Shown here: piece after piece, positions 8,419-16,876 of the stretch | How the letters are laid out: every line of letters begins with the position of its first letter | How positions within the stretch are numbered: position 1 is the first letter of the stretch | Assembly: GCF_900187645.1 (NCBI RefSeq) | Contig: NZ_FYEE01000005.1 | Coordinates: 310,001 to 374,000, forward strand | Length of the DNA stretch: 64,000 nucleotides | Direction: 5' to 3' | DNA from: Pseudomonas sp. Irchel 3E20 | GTDB lineage: Bacteria; Pseudomonadota; Gammaproteobacteria; Pseudomonadales; Pseudomonadaceae | The notes under the pieces: model-generated | Database searches by the model: none | What the model saw: the letters and a program-made list of their open reading frames with translations, nothing else | Told to the model about the DNA's origin: nothing | Translations under genes and position numbers: made by a program

Positions 8419-8949
8419 TTATTCCGCGAGGTCCTGCTCCTCAATGGTGAAGTTGTGGTTGGTGAATACACAAATGTCGCCGGCGATGCCGAGGGCGGTT
8501 TCGACGATGTCCCGGGCCGACAGGTCAGTTTTCTTCAGCAGCGCGCTGGCCGCAGCCTGGGCGTAACCGCCGCCGGAACCCATGGCGATCAGGCCATCCT
8601 CGGGTTCAACCACGTCGCCGTTGCCGGTGATGATGAGGGACGCGTCCTTGTTGGCGACCGCGAGCATGGCTTCGAGGCGGCTCAGGGAGCGGTCGGTGCG
8701 CCATTCCTTGGCCAGTTCGACGGCGGCACGGACCAAGTGGCCCTGATGCTTCTCAAGCTGGCCTTCAAAGCGTTCGAACAGGGTGAAGGCATCGGCGGTG
8801 GCACCGGCAAAACCGGCAATCACCTGGCCGTGGTACAGGCGGCGAACTTTCTTCGCGTTGCCTTTCATCACGGTATTGCCGAGGGAAACCTGGCCGTCGC
8901 CGCCCATGACGACTTTGCCGTGGCGGCGAACTGAAACGATGGTGGTCAA
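8419..8949 (-). CDS. hslV: HslV, threonine peptidase subunit of the HslVU protease (TTG start)
   Basis: 176 residues. Proteasome-beta-like N-terminal nucleophile hydrolase; after removal of the initiator residue, Thr2 of [13 protein letters not shown] is the catalytic nucleophile. The chain has [14 protein letters not shown] and the [11 protein letters not shown] motif. The start codon is TTG at 8949, preceded by GGAGA at good spacing. The only in-frame ATG (8997) would add 16 residues before the nucleophile and itself lies inside the -10 element of the sigma32 promoter, so it cannot be used from that transcript. First gene of hslV-hslU. Confidence 0.95.
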   Translation of the reverse strand: MTTIVSVRRHGKVVMGGDGQVSLGNTVMKGNAKKVRRLYHGQVIAGFAGATADAFTLFERFEGQLEKHQGHLVRAAVELAKEWRTDRSLSRLEAMLAVANKDASLIITGNGDVVEPEDGLIAMGSGGGYAQAAASALLKKTDLSARDIVETALGIAGDICVFTNHNFTIEEQDLAE

Positions 8950-8995
8950 GGGAGAGTCTCCACGCAGCGGGGCGAAAATGCCCTGGTGGGAACTC

Positions 8996-9023
8996 ATATG
9001 GGGGTGGCGGCGGGTTTTTCAAC
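8996..9023 (-). promoter_or_regulatory. Sigma32 (RpoH) heat-shock promoter of hslVU
   Basis: Read on the reverse strand: -35 GTTGAAA (9017-9023), 13-base spacer, -10 CCCCATAT (8996-9003). The -10 fits CCCCATNT perfectly; the -35 differs from CTTGAAA by one base. Transcription would begin near 8,987, about 40 bases before the TTG start of hslV. hslVU is a classic RpoH target in Gram-negatives. Confidence 0.85.
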
Positions 9024-9060
9024 CGTGGCGGACAAGTGGCGGCGGGTTGCCTGGAGCGAG

Positions 9061-9150
9061 TGTGGGAGCGGGCCTGCCCGCGATAGCGCCGTGTCAGTCG
9101 CTCTATTGGGCGAGTGATTCAGTGCCATCGCGGGCAAGCCCGCTTCTACA
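9061..9150. repeat. Pair of inverted REP elements between hslV and the SPOR gene
   Basis: TGTGGGAGCGGGCCTGCCCG at 9061 and, in opposite orientation, CGCGGGCAAGCCCGCTTCTACA ending at 9150 (written here as two halves, CGCGGGCAAG and CCCGCTTCTACA). Each is a palindrome and the pair can fold into one cruciform (a REPIN-like arrangement). It separates argS/SPOR from hslVU on the reverse strand and may end or stabilise that transcript. Confidence 0.85.
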
Positions 9151-9174
9151 GGGTGTGTCTTGGCAGATGCCCGG

Positions 9175-9873
9175 TCAGCGGCTCTGGCGCTGTTGCAGCA
9201 GTAGGTTGCTGAAGCCGCTGCCGGCCAGTTGCTTCTGGGCCACGGTCAGTTGCTCACGGTTGCTGAACGGCCCCACCAGCACCCGGTACCAGGTTTCATC
9301 CTTCACCGTGCCGGACTCCACCGAAACCGCTTGGCCCAGCAGGATGATCTGCGCGCGCACTTTGTCGGCGTCTGCCTCTTTGCGGAACGAACCGGCCTGG
9401 AGGAAGAACTTGGTCACCGGCGCCGCTTTCGCCACCGGTGGCGCGGGCGGCGGGGTGATACCGGCGAGGGCAGCCTGGGCGCGGGCGGTATCGATCTTCG
9501 CCGCTTCTTCCGGGGTCACGGGGGTGGTTGGCACCGGTTGTGGCGTCGGCAGGGTTTTCTCCGGCACGGCTTCGGGCGGCACGATCACTTCGGACTCGGG
9601 CAGCAAGGTATAGAAGTCGTACTTAGGCTTGACCGGTTGCTGTGGGCTGGGCGGTGTTTTGTTGGCTTCGGCGGCACGGGTGGCTTTCTGCTGCTCTTGC
9701 TTGACCCGTTTGACGTCGTCGCCCTGGCCCGGCTCAAGTTTCATCAGGAACACGATGAATGCGCCCACGGTCAGGCCGATGGCCAGCCACAGCCAGCCCG
9801 GGATCGGCTGCTTGGCCGGGGCCTGGTAACGGCTGGCGCCACGCTTGGGTGCAGGTTTTTTCTTGGCGGCCAA
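9175..9873 (-). CDS. SPOR-domain membrane protein, FtsN-like
   Basis: 232 residues. Short basic cytoplasmic N-terminus (KKKPAPKRGASRYQ), one membrane helix (about 25-44, GWLWLAIGLTVGAFIVFLM), a Pro/Lys/Ala-rich periplasmic linker (about 50-150) and a C-terminal SPOR domain (about 155-230, starting FFLQAGSFRKEADADKVRAQ). Family knowledge: SPOR domains bind denuded septal peptidoglycan, and this architecture is that of FtsN, the division activator; the argS-adjacent SPOR gene is conserved in pseudomonads. The start is TTG at 9873, one base after the argS stop, so the two genes are tightly coupled. Whether it is the functional FtsN cannot be settled from sequence alone. Confidence 0.88.
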   Translation of the reverse strand: MAAKKKPAPKRGASRYQAPAKQPIPGWLWLAIGLTVGAFIVFLMKLEPGQGDDVKRVKQEQQKATRAAEANKTPPSPQQPVKPKYDFYTLLPESEVIVPPEAVPEKTLPTPQPVPTTPVTPEEAAKIDTARAQAALAGITPPPAPPVAKAAPVTKFFLQAGSFRKEADADKVRAQIILLGQAVSVESGTVKDETWYRVLVGPFSNREQLTVAQKQLAGSGFSNLLLQQRQSR

Positions 9874-9874
9874 C

Positions 9875-11611
9875 TTACATGCGCTCCAGGGTTTCCAGGC
9901 CCAAGAGTTCCAGGCCTTGCTTGAGGGTGCGGCCGGTCAGGGCGGCCAGGCGCAAGCGGCTCTGCGTCTGGGCCGGGGTGTCGGCGGCGAGGATCGGGCA
10001 GTTCTCGTAGAAACTGGAGAACAGGCCGGCCACGTCGTACAGGTAGGCGCACAGGGTGTGCGGCGTGCCCTTGTCGCAGACATTGTTGAGTACTTCGCCG
10101 AACTGGGCGAGTTTGGCGGCCAATTCCTGCTCGTGGGCGGCTTGCAGCACGATCTGCCCGTCCACTTCGCTGAAATCCTTGCCCAGTTTGCGGAACACCC
10201 CGGCGACGCGGGTGTAGGCGTACAGCAGGTAAGGCGCGGTGTTGCCTTCAAAGTTGAGCATTTGCTCGAAGTTGAAGCTGTAGTCGCTGGTGCGGTGCTT
10301 GGACAGGTCGGCGTATTTCACCGCGCCAATGCCCACCACGCGGGCGATGTGGCGCAGTTCGTCCTCGGCCAGCTCTGGGTTCTTTTCCTTGACCAGGGTG
10401 TAAGCGCGGTCCTGGGCTTCGGTGAGCAGGTCGATCAGTTTGACGGTGCCGCCGTCGCGGGTCTTGAAGGGGCGGCCATCGGCGCCGTTCATGGTGCCGA
10501 AGCCCATGTGTTCCATTTCCATCGGGTGGGTCACGAAACCGGCCAGGCGCGCCACTTCAAACACCTGCTGGAAGTGCAGGGCCTGGCGTTGGTCGACGAA
10601 GTACAGCGCGCGGTCGGCCTTGAGCACACCGCTGCGGTAGCGCACGGCGGCGAGGTCGGTGGTGGCGTACAGATAGCCGCCATCGGCCTTGACGATGATG
10701 ACCGGCAGCGGTTCGCCGTCAGCGGTCTTGAACTGGTCGAGGAACACGCACTGCGCGCCGTTGCTTTCCACCAGCAGGCCCTTGGCCTTGAGGTCGTTGA
10801 CCACGTTGATGAGGTCGTCGTTGTAGGCGCTTTCGCCCATCACGTCGGCCATGGTCAGTTTGACGTTGAGCAGTTCGTAGATTTTCTGGCAGTGGGCCAG
10901 GGAGATGTCCCGGAATCGCGACCACAGCGCCAGGCACTCGGCGTCGCCGGCCTGCAACTTGACCACCAGGGCGCGGGCGCGGTTGGCGAACGCTTCGGAT
11001 TCGTCGAAGCGTTTTTTCGCGGCGCGGTAGAAGTTTTCCAGGTCCGACAGCTCATCGCTGGTGATCGGGTTTTCTTCCAGGTAGGCCATCAGCATGCCGA
11101 ACTGGGTGCCCCAGTCGCCCACGTGGTTCTGGCGGATCACGGTGTCGCCGAGGAACTCCAGGACGCGCGCCACGCCGTCGCCGATGATGGTCGAGCGCAG
11201 GTGGCCGACGTGCATTTCCTTGGCCAGGTTCGGCGCCGACAGGTCGATGGCCACGCGTTGCAGCGGGCCGGCCTTGCGCACGCCGATTTTTTCATCGGCC
11301 AGGGCCGCGTCCAGGCGTGCGGCCAGGGCTTGGGTGTTCTGGAAGAAATTGAGGAAGCCTGGGCCCGCGATTTCGGCCTTGCTGACGTTCTCGTCGGCGG
11401 GCAGCGCGGCGATGATTTTTTCCGCCAGGTCGCGCGGCTTCATGCCCGCGGGCTTGGCCAGCATCATGGCGATGTTGCTGGCGAAATCGCCGTGGGTCTT
11501 GTCTCGGGAGTTTTCCACCTGGATCGCCGGCGTCAGGCCTTCTGGCAACACACCTTCATTGACGAGTTGGGTGAGGGCTTGTTGGATCAACTGACGAATG
11601 GTGTCTTTCAT
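9875..11611 (-). CDS. argS: Arginyl-tRNA synthetase
   Basis: 578 residues, class I synthetase charging tRNA-Arg. N-terminal Arg-RS-specific domain (residues 1 to about 110), then the HIGH-type signature (HVGH in [12 protein letters not shown]) opening the Rossmann catalytic core. The KMSKS region is degenerate ([11 protein letters not shown]), as is normal for bacterial ArgS. The C-terminal DALR anticodon-binding domain ends [13 protein letters not shown]. The start at 11611 ([16 protein letters not shown]) matches the family; the frame stays open upstream through non-conserved sequence that overlaps priA, which I reject. It lies 197 bp downstream of priA and is followed by the SPOR gene. Confidence 0.97.
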   Translation of the reverse strand: MKDTIRQLIQQALTQLVNEGVLPEGLTPAIQVENSRDKTHGDFASNIAMMLAKPAGMKPRDLAEKIIAALPADENVSKAEIAGPGFLNFFQNTQALAARLDAALADEKIGVRKAGPLQRVAIDLSAPNLAKEMHVGHLRSTIIGDGVARVLEFLGDTVIRQNHVGDWGTQFGMLMAYLEENPITSDELSDLENFYRAAKKRFDESEAFANRARALVVKLQAGDAECLALWSRFRDISLAHCQKIYELLNVKLTMADVMGESAYNDDLINVVNDLKAKGLLVESNGAQCVFLDQFKTADGEPLPVIIVKADGGYLYATTDLAAVRYRSGVLKADRALYFVDQRQALHFQQVFEVARLAGFVTHPMEMEHMGFGTMNGADGRPFKTRDGGTVKLIDLLTEAQDRAYTLVKEKNPELAEDELRHIARVVGIGAVKYADLSKHRTSDYSFNFEQMLNFEGNTAPYLLYAYTRVAGVFRKLGKDFSEVDGQIVLQAAHEQELAAKLAQFGEVLNNVCDKGTPHTLCAYLYDVAGLFSSFYENCPILAADTPAQTQSRLRLAALTGRTLKQGLELLGLETLERM

Positions 11612-11717
11612 GGTCTTCTCTTTCGACCGCAAGCGGCGGCGCGTCGGTGCGCAGGTGGAAAAACTGGGCATTATCCGTTGCCGGGGCGGGCTTGCCAACC
11701 GTGCAAAGGGGTTTGAG

Positions 11718-11811
11718 TGGCAAGTGGCTAGCTGCAAGCGGTCAGTAAGCGCGGATGTGCTGCTAACTTCAAGCGTGTGGCTGGCCACTGGGCCCGGCCC
11801 CGCTGAAGTTA
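11718..11811. repeat. Repeat-rich priA-argS spacer
   Basis: Contains AGTGGCAAGTGGCTAGCTGC, a fragment of the AGCTGCAAG repeat class, answered by GGCTGGCCACT. A second inverted pair, GCTAACTTCA (11762-11771) and TGAAGTTAGT (about 11802-11811), overlaps the priA stop codon. It could fold at the 3' end of the priA mRNA. No clear T-run is present. Confidence 0.45.
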
Positions 11812-14028
11812 GTACAAGTCGACGGGGTCTACATCCAGCGACCAGCGTACCGCCCGGCCGCTGGGCATCTGCTCCAGGGCCAGCAGCCAACTGCCCAGCA
11901 AGCGATGCAGCGGCGCGCGGGCGCTGGCTTGCAGCAGCAATTGGGCGCGGTAGCGCCCGGCGCGGCGCTCCATGGGCGCGGGCACCGGGCCGAGCAGTTC
12001 GATGCCGCCCAATTGCAATTGGGCCAACAGTTCTTTTGCCACGCTGCACGCTTCGTCCAGGAACGCCTCGGCCTGCCCAGGCTTGTGTGCCTCGGCGCGC
12101 AACAGGGCGAGGTGGGCGAAGGGCGGCAGGCCGGCGGCGCGGCGTTCGCTCAGGGCTTGTTCGGCAAAGGCGAAATAGCCTTGTTCGGTCAGTTGGATCA
12201 GCAGCGGGTGGTCGGCCAGGTGGGTCTGGATGATGACTTTGCCCGGCTCTTCGGCCCGCCCGGCACGGCCCGCAACCTGGACGATCAACTGGGCCATGCG
12301 CTCGCTGGCGCGGAAGTCGCCGGAGAACAGGCCGCCATCGGCGTCGAGGATGGACACCAGGGTCACCCGGGGGAAGTGATGGCCTTTGGCGAGCATTTGC
12401 GTGCCCACCAGGATGCACGGTTGGCCCTTCTGGATGGTGGCGAACAACTGGTTCATCGCGTCCTTGCGCGACGTACTGTCGCGGTCCACCCGCAGTACTG
12501 GGTAGTCGGGGAAGAGTATCCCCAGGCGTTCCTCGGCGCGCTCAGTGCCTGCGCCAACGGGACGCAGGTCGACTTTGCCGCATTGCGGGCAATGGCGCGG
12601 CACGCGCTCGACGTGGCCGCAGTGATGGCAACGCAGTTCGCCGGAGCGTTGGTGCACGGTCATGCGGGCGTCGCAGCGATCGCATTCCGACATCCAGCCG
12701 CAGTCGTGGCACAGCAGCGTTGGCGCAAAGCCGCGGCGGTTGAGGAACACCAGCACCTGCTGGCCGGCGGCCAGGGTCTGGCCGATGGCTTGCTGCATGG
12801 GGCCGGAAATCCCGCTGTCCAGTGGGCGACTTTTTACGTCAAGGCGTAGGAAACGCGGCTGTTTCGCCCCGCCAGCGCGCTCGTTGAGGTGCAGTAAGCC
12901 GTAGCGGCCGATGTAGGCGTTGTGCAGGCTTTCCAGTGAGGGCGTGGCGGAGCCGAGCACGATGGGGATGTTTTCCTGGCGCGCGCGCACCAGGGCCAGG
13001 TCGCGGGCGTGGTAGCGCAGGCCTTCCTGCTGTTTATAGGAACCGTCGTGTTCTTCGTCGACGATAATCAGCCCCGGGTTTTTCATCGGCGTGAACAGTG
13101 CCGAACGGGTGCCGATAATAATGTCGGCATCGCCGTCGCGGGCGGCGAGCCAGGCCTCCAGGCGTTCGCGGTCGTTGACCGCCGAGTGCACCAGGGCAAT
13201 GCGTGCATTGAAGCGCTGCTCGAAGCGCGCCAGGGTCTGCGGGCCCAGGTTGATTTCCGGGATCAGCACCAGCGCTTGCTTGCCGGCCTCCAGGGTTTCG
13301 CGGATCAACTGCAAATAGACTTCGGTCTTGCCACTGCCGGTGACCCCGGCCAGGAGAAAGGCGTGGAAGCTGTCCGCCCCGGCGCTGATGGCCTCGAACG
13401 CGGCACGTTGCTCGGGGTTGAGGGGTAATTCCGGTTGCGCCAGCCAATGTTCGTGGCGCGCTTCGGGGGCGTGCTTGCGGATTTCCACCTGCACCAGCTC
13501 CTTGGCCAGCAGCAGGTCGAGGCTGTCTTTGCTGAGCATTAACTTGCTCAGCAGTTGATGGGCCACGCCGTGGGGGTGCTGGGCCAGGGTCGCCAAGGCC
13601 TCGCGCTGGCGCGGCGCGCGGGCGATACGCGGGTCGTCGGCGCGGGCACCGGGGGCCACCGACCAGAAGCGCTCCTGGCGGGCCTCGGCCAGTTCGCCCT
13701 GGCGCAGCAGTACCGGCAGCGCCCAGCTCAGGGTGTCGCCCAGGCTGTGCTGGTAATACTGGGCGGTCCACAGGCACAACTTGAACAGCGCCGGCGGTAG
13801 CGGCGCCGTGGCGTCGAGGATGGCCAGCGCCGGTTTGAGCTTCTCGGCGGGCACTTCGCTGTGCTCGGCGATTTCGACCAGGATGCCGATCATCTCCCGG
13901 CGCCCGAAGGGTACGCGCACGCGCATGCCCGGCTGCAATTGGGCCCGCAGCACCCCCGCAGGGGCACGGTAGTCAAACAGGCGGCGCAGCGGCGAAGGCA
14001 GGGCGAGGCGCAAAATGGCGTCGGGCAC
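11809..14028 (-). CDS. priA: Primosomal protein N' (replication restart helicase PriA)
   Basis: 739 residues, the usual length. Superfamily 2 3'-5' helicase that recognises stalled or repaired forks and reloads DnaB. The N-terminal 3'-DNA-binding domain starts [20 protein letters not shown]. Walker A is GVTGSGKTE (about 225), the DEEH box is in [14 protein letters not shown], and the zinc-binding block has paired cysteines ([13 protein letters not shown], then CHHCG and CPQCG). The C-terminal helicase lobe contains [12 protein letters not shown] and [10 protein letters not shown]. It is divergent from rpmE across a 210-bp gap. All key motifs are intact. Confidence 0.98.
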   Translation of the reverse strand: MPDAILRLALPSPLRRLFDYRAPAGVLRAQLQPGMRVRVPFGRREMIGILVEIAEHSEVPAEKLKPALAILDATAPLPPALFKLCLWTAQYYQHSLGDTLSWALPVLLRQGELAEARQERFWSVAPGARADDPRIARAPRQREALATLAQHPHGVAHQLLSKLMLSKDSLDLLLAKELVQVEIRKHAPEARHEHWLAQPELPLNPEQRAAFEAISAGADSFHAFLLAGVTGSGKTEVYLQLIRETLEAGKQALVLIPEINLGPQTLARFEQRFNARIALVHSAVNDRERLEAWLAARDGDADIIIGTRSALFTPMKNPGLIIVDEEHDGSYKQQEGLRYHARDLALVRARQENIPIVLGSATPSLESLHNAYIGRYGLLHLNERAGGAKQPRFLRLDVKSRPLDSGISGPMQQAIGQTLAAGQQVLVFLNRRGFAPTLLCHDCGWMSECDRCDARMTVHQRSGELRCHHCGHVERVPRHCPQCGKVDLRPVGAGTERAEERLGILFPDYPVLRVDRDSTSRKDAMNQLFATIQKGQPCILVGTQMLAKGHHFPRVTLVSILDADGGLFSGDFRASERMAQLIVQVAGRAGRAEEPGKVIIQTHLADHPLLIQLTEQGYFAFAEQALSERRAAGLPPFAHLALLRAEAHKPGQAEAFLDEACSVAKELLAQLQLGGIELLGPVPAPMERRAGRYRAQLLLQASARAPLHRLLGSWLLALEQMPSGRAVRWSLDVDPVDLY

Positions 14029-14141
14029 GCGGGGGTTTCTCGGTAAGCAGATGTTTAGAAGGCCCGGAGCCTAGCAGACGGGCGGTGCAGTGTCCCCTGT
14101 CTGGGGGGGTGGATTTTCTGATGAGGAGCACTTCGCACCGC

Positions 14142-14169
14142 TTGCGCGATCAGGCTCGTCTGGTAGAAT
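14142..14169 (+). promoter_or_regulatory. Sigma70 promoter of rpmE
   Basis: -35 TTGCGC (14142-14147), 16-base spacer, -10 TAGAAT (14164-14169), followed by a GC-rich discriminator (CCGCGGCC) of the kind found at ribosomal, stringently controlled promoters. The leader to rpmE is about 60 bases. Confidence 0.65.
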
Positions 14170-14238
14170 CCGCGGCCTAATTACGTGCGGTGTTCAACAA
14201 TAGTGTTGTGCGGCGGCACGCTAGCCCGAGGAAACACC

Positions 14239-14457
14239 ATGAAAGCCGATATCCATCCAGCGTACGAAACCATCGAAGTAACTTGCAGCTGCGGCAACAA
14301 GTTCGAAACCCGTTCGAACCTGTGCAAGCCACTGGGTACTGACGTATGCAACGAGTGCCACCCGTTCTACACCGGTAAGCAGAAGACTCTGGATACTGGC
14401 GGCCGTGTACAGCGCTTCGCCGATCGTTTCGGTGCTTTTGGCGCGAAAAAGGCCTAA
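14239..14457 (+). CDS. rpmE: 50S ribosomal protein L31, zinc-binding type
   Basis: 72 residues. Large-subunit protein bridging to the small subunit. The four zinc ligands of the C+ form are present: Cys16 and Cys18 (VTCSCGNKF), then Cys37 and Cys40 ([14 protein letters not shown]). The zinc-free paralogue normally replaces this form when zinc is scarce. The start at 14239 follows GAGGAAACACC; a longer in-frame ATG 54 bases upstream lacks conservation. It is monocistronic or weakly linked to the nuclease gene through a terminator hairpin. Confidence 0.98.
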   Translation: MKADIHPAYETIEVTCSCGNKFETRSNLCKPLGTDVCNECHPFYTGKQKTLDTGGRVQRFADRFGAFGAKKA

Positions 14458-14498
14458 GGCCGATCAACTTGGGAAGCCCTCGCGGCTTTTCCTCGCTG

Positions 14499-15281
14499 AT
14501 GAAAAAGGCGTCCCTCGCGGGCGCCTTTTTTATGTCTGCGATTTGGCTCCCCGGCGCCCAGGCCTTCTGCCCTGCGCCCGAGGGGCTGACGCAGGTCGAG
14601 GTACAGCGGGTGGTCGATGGCGACACCCTGCGCCTCAAGGATGGCCGCAGCGTACGCCTGATCGGCCTTAATGCCCCGGAGCTGGGCAAGCAAGGTCGCA
14701 CCGACGAGCCCCTGGCGGTTGCCGCCCGCCAACGCCTGCAAGCCCTGGTGCGCGAGAGCCGCAACCGGGTGGCGCTGCGCCCCGGGCGCGAGGGTAAGGA
14801 TCGTTATGGCCGCACCTTGGCCCATGTCTATGGCGCCAGCGGCGCCAACCTTGAAGCGCAATTGCTCGCCGAAGGCCTGGGGTTCCAAGTGGCGGTGGCG
14901 CCCAACATCGATTTAGTCACCTGCCAGCAAGCGGCAGAACGCCACGCCCGGCAAGCGGGCCTGGGGGTGTGGCGCCCGTCACCGGTACTCAACGCGCAGC
15001 AGATCACGCGGGCCGGGTTCGCCGTGCTCAGCGGTCGGGTGAGTGCGGTGGAGCGTAATCGCGGTGGAATTTGGATTCAGTTGCAGGATTCGGTTGTGCT
15101 GCGCGTTGCACCCAATCTGCTCAAGCAGTTCGACGTCGCCGCCCTCGAGCGCCTCAAAGGCCAGTTAATAGAGGCCCGGGGCTGGGTGCTCGACCGCTCG
15201 CGGCGCGGCGGTTTGCAGCCGGGTCAGGCGCGTTGGCTGCTGCCATTGACGCACCCAAGCATGTTGGATGCAGGTAAATAA
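14499..15281 (+). CDS. Exported micrococcal-nuclease (SNase)-like protein
   Basis: 260 residues. Signal peptide at the N-terminus (MKKASLAGAFFMSAIWLPGAQA, cleaved after AQA, here about residue 22), so the product is probably periplasmic or secreted. The SNase fold follows: VVDGDTLRLKDG carries the calcium-site aspartates, VRLIGLNAPELG carries the catalytic Arg/Glu segment, and DRYGRTLAHVY holds the second catalytic Arg. A C-terminal domain of about 90 residues (from about 170) is unassigned. Start choice: ATG 14499 gives the full signal peptide; ATG 14532 would lack its basic n-region. The rpmE terminator overlaps this start, so expression needs readthrough or an internal promoter. Confidence 0.87.
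   Translation: MKKASLAGAFFMSAIWLPGAQAFCPAPEGLTQVEVQRVVDGDTLRLKDGRSVRLIGLNAPELGKQGRTDEPLAVAARQRLQALVRESRNRVALRPGREGKDRYGRTLAHVYGASGANLEAQLLAEGLGFQVAVAPNIDLVTCQQAAERHARQAGLGVWRPSPVLNAQQITRAGFAVLSGRVSAVERNRGGIWIQLQDSVVLRVAPNLLKQFDVAALERLKGQLIEARGWVLDRSRRGGLQPGQARWLLPLTHPSMLDAGK
14502..14530 (+). terminator. rpmE terminator lying inside the start of the nuclease gene
   Basis: AAAAAGGCG (14502-14510) pairs perfectly with CGCCTTTTT (14522-14530), with further C-G pairing inside, and a T-run follows. It is a textbook intrinsic terminator 45 bases after the rpmE stop, but its bases also encode the first residues of the nuclease signal peptide. Confidence 0.8.
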
Positions 15282-15463
15282 CGAAAAGTTGTAGACATTT
15301 TTGGCGTCGATTGTGAACAGTGTAGCCCTTGTGTTCCGTGGCTCTTGGCCGAAAGTCGTAGCCTAGGGCTCTTGACACCGGTGACCGGGCAGTCTTGTAG
15401 GGACTTTCGCAGGCGAGTATCCTCGGCGATCCGTCGTCCAACAGTAAAAGCGGAATGCCGATT

Positions 15464-16732
15464 ATGTCTGACTTGAAAACTGCCGCTCTCGAATATCACG
15501 CCCATCCTCGTCCAGGAAAGCTGAGTGTCGAGCTCACCAAAGCCACTGCTACCGCCCGCGACCTGTCGCTGGCCTACAGCCCCGGTGTGGCGGAGCCTGT
15601 GCGTGAAATCGCGCGTGATCCCGAGCTGGCCTACAAGTACACGGGCAAGGGCAATCTGGTTGCAGTCATTTCCGATGGCACCGCGATTCTCGGCCTGGGT
15701 AACCTTGGCCCGCTGGCGTCCAAGCCTGTTATGGAAGGCAAGGGCGTACTGTTCAAGCGTTTTGCCGGTATCGATGTCTTCGACATCGAAGTCGACTCCG
15801 AAAGCCCACAGGCCTTCATCGATACCGTCAAGCGCATCTCCATTACCTTCGGCGGTATCAACCTGGAAGACATCAAGGCACCGGAGTGCTTTGAGATCGA
15901 ACGTGCTCTGATCGAGCAGTGCGACATTCCAGTGTTTCACGATGACCAGCACGGCACCGCGATCGTCACCGCGGCCGGCATGATAAATGCCCTGGAAATC
16001 GCAGGCAAAACCCTGCCTGAAGCCAAGATCGTCTGCCTGGGCGCCGGCGCCGCCGCCATCTCCTGCATGAAGTTGCTGGTGAGCATGGGTGCCCAGATCG
16101 AAAACATCTTCATGGTCGACCGTACCGGCGTGATCCACTCCGGCCGCGATGACCTGAACCAGTACAAAGCGGTATTCGCCCACGCGACCGAAAAACGCAC
16201 CTTGTCCGACGCGCTGGAAGGCGCGGACGTGTTCGTTGGCCTGTCGGGTCCGAACCTGCTGAGCGCTGAAAATCTGCTGCGCATGGCGCCCAACCCGATC
16301 GTGTTCGCATGCTCCAACCCGGACCCTGAAATCGCTCCGGAACTGGCTCACGCCACCCGTAACGACGTCATCATGGCCACCGGCCGTTCGGACTACCCGA
16401 ACCAGGTCAACAACGTACTGGGCTTCCCGTTCATCTTCCGCGGTGCCCTGGACGTTCGCGCCAAGCGCATCAACGAAGAAATGAAAGTAGCTGCCGCCAA
16501 CGCCCTGCGCGAACTGGCCAAGCTGCCGGTGCCACAGGAAGTGTGCGACGCCTACGGCGGCATCAAGTTGGAATTCGGGCGTGAGTACATCATTCCCAAA
16601 CCAATGGATGCCCGCCTGATTACCGTGATCTCCGATGCCGTGGCCAAGGCCGCGATCGAGACCGGTGTAGCTACCCTGCCGTACCCGAAGAACTACCCGC
16701 TCAAAAGCGTCGATGACGTTTTTAACGGTTAA
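15464..16732 (+). CDS. maeB: NADP-type malic enzyme, short form
   Basis: 422 residues. Oxidatively decarboxylates malate to pyruvate, supplying NADPH and linking the TCA cycle to gluconeogenesis and lipid synthesis. N-terminal malic domain (LSLAYSPGVAEPVREI; KGNLVAVISDGTAILGLGNLG; HDDQHGTAIVTAAG) and C-terminal Rossmann domain (IVCLGAGAAAISCMKLL). It lacks the C-terminal phosphotransacetylase-like domain of the long MaeB (about 760 residues), as is normal for this Pseudomonas gene. An ATG nine bases upstream (15455) is also possible; MSDLKTAALEYHA is the family start. A 182-bp spacer precedes it and a strong terminator follows. Confidence 0.95.
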   Translation: MSDLKTAALEYHAHPRPGKLSVELTKATATARDLSLAYSPGVAEPVREIARDPELAYKYTGKGNLVAVISDGTAILGLGNLGPLASKPVMEGKGVLFKRFAGIDVFDIEVDSESPQAFIDTVKRISITFGGINLEDIKAPECFEIERALIEQCDIPVFHDDQHGTAIVTAAGMINALEIAGKTLPEAKIVCLGAGAAAISCMKLLVSMGAQIENIFMVDRTGVIHSGRDDLNQYKAVFAHATEKRTLSDALEGADVFVGLSGPNLLSAENLLRMAPNPIVFACSNPDPEIAPELAHATRNDVIMATGRSDYPNQVNNVLGFPFIFRGALDVRAKRINEEMKVAAANALRELAKLPVPQEVCDAYGGIKLEFGREYIIPKPMDARLITVISDAVAKAAIETGVATLPYPKNYPLKSVDDVFNG

Positions 16733-16742
16733 CAGCAGCACC

Positions 16743-16778
16743 ATAAAAAAACCCGGCCTCTGAGCCGGGTTTTTTTAT
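16743..16778. terminator. Bidirectional terminator after maeB
   Basis: ATAAAAAAACCCGGC and GCCGGGTTTTTTTAT form a 15-bp perfect stem with a 6-base loop (CTCTGA) and A/T tracts on both sides. It serves maeB and the convergent PBP1A gene. Confidence 0.95.
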
Positions 16779-16782
16779 GGGG

Positions 16783-16868
16783 GAGCAGTTGCAAGTTATT
16801 AGCGGCAAGCGGCAAGTAAGAGCGGGTTGCGTCGCTGTTGCTTGCAGCTAAAAGCTTGCCGCTGCTCC
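16783..16868. repeat. AGCTGCAAG-class inverted repeat after mrcA
   Basis: GAGCAGTTGCAAG ... AGCGGCAAGCGGCAAG on the left is mirrored by CTTGCAGCTAAAAGCTTGCC and GCTGCTC on the right. It is the same class as the repeats at 6,970, 31,672 and 33,212. It sits between maeB and mrcA, outside both genes. Confidence 0.7.
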
Positions 16869-16876
16869 TTGCTGTT

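Noticed and set aside
11612..12418. Upstream in-frame extension of argS by 269 codons
   Set aside because: It overlaps priA on the same strand, has no ArgS homology, and ATG 11611 gives the exact family N-terminus.
15372..15401. TTGACA with TGTAGG at 18-base spacing as a maeB promoter
   Set aside because: The -10 matches poorly, and other equally weak pairs lie nearby.
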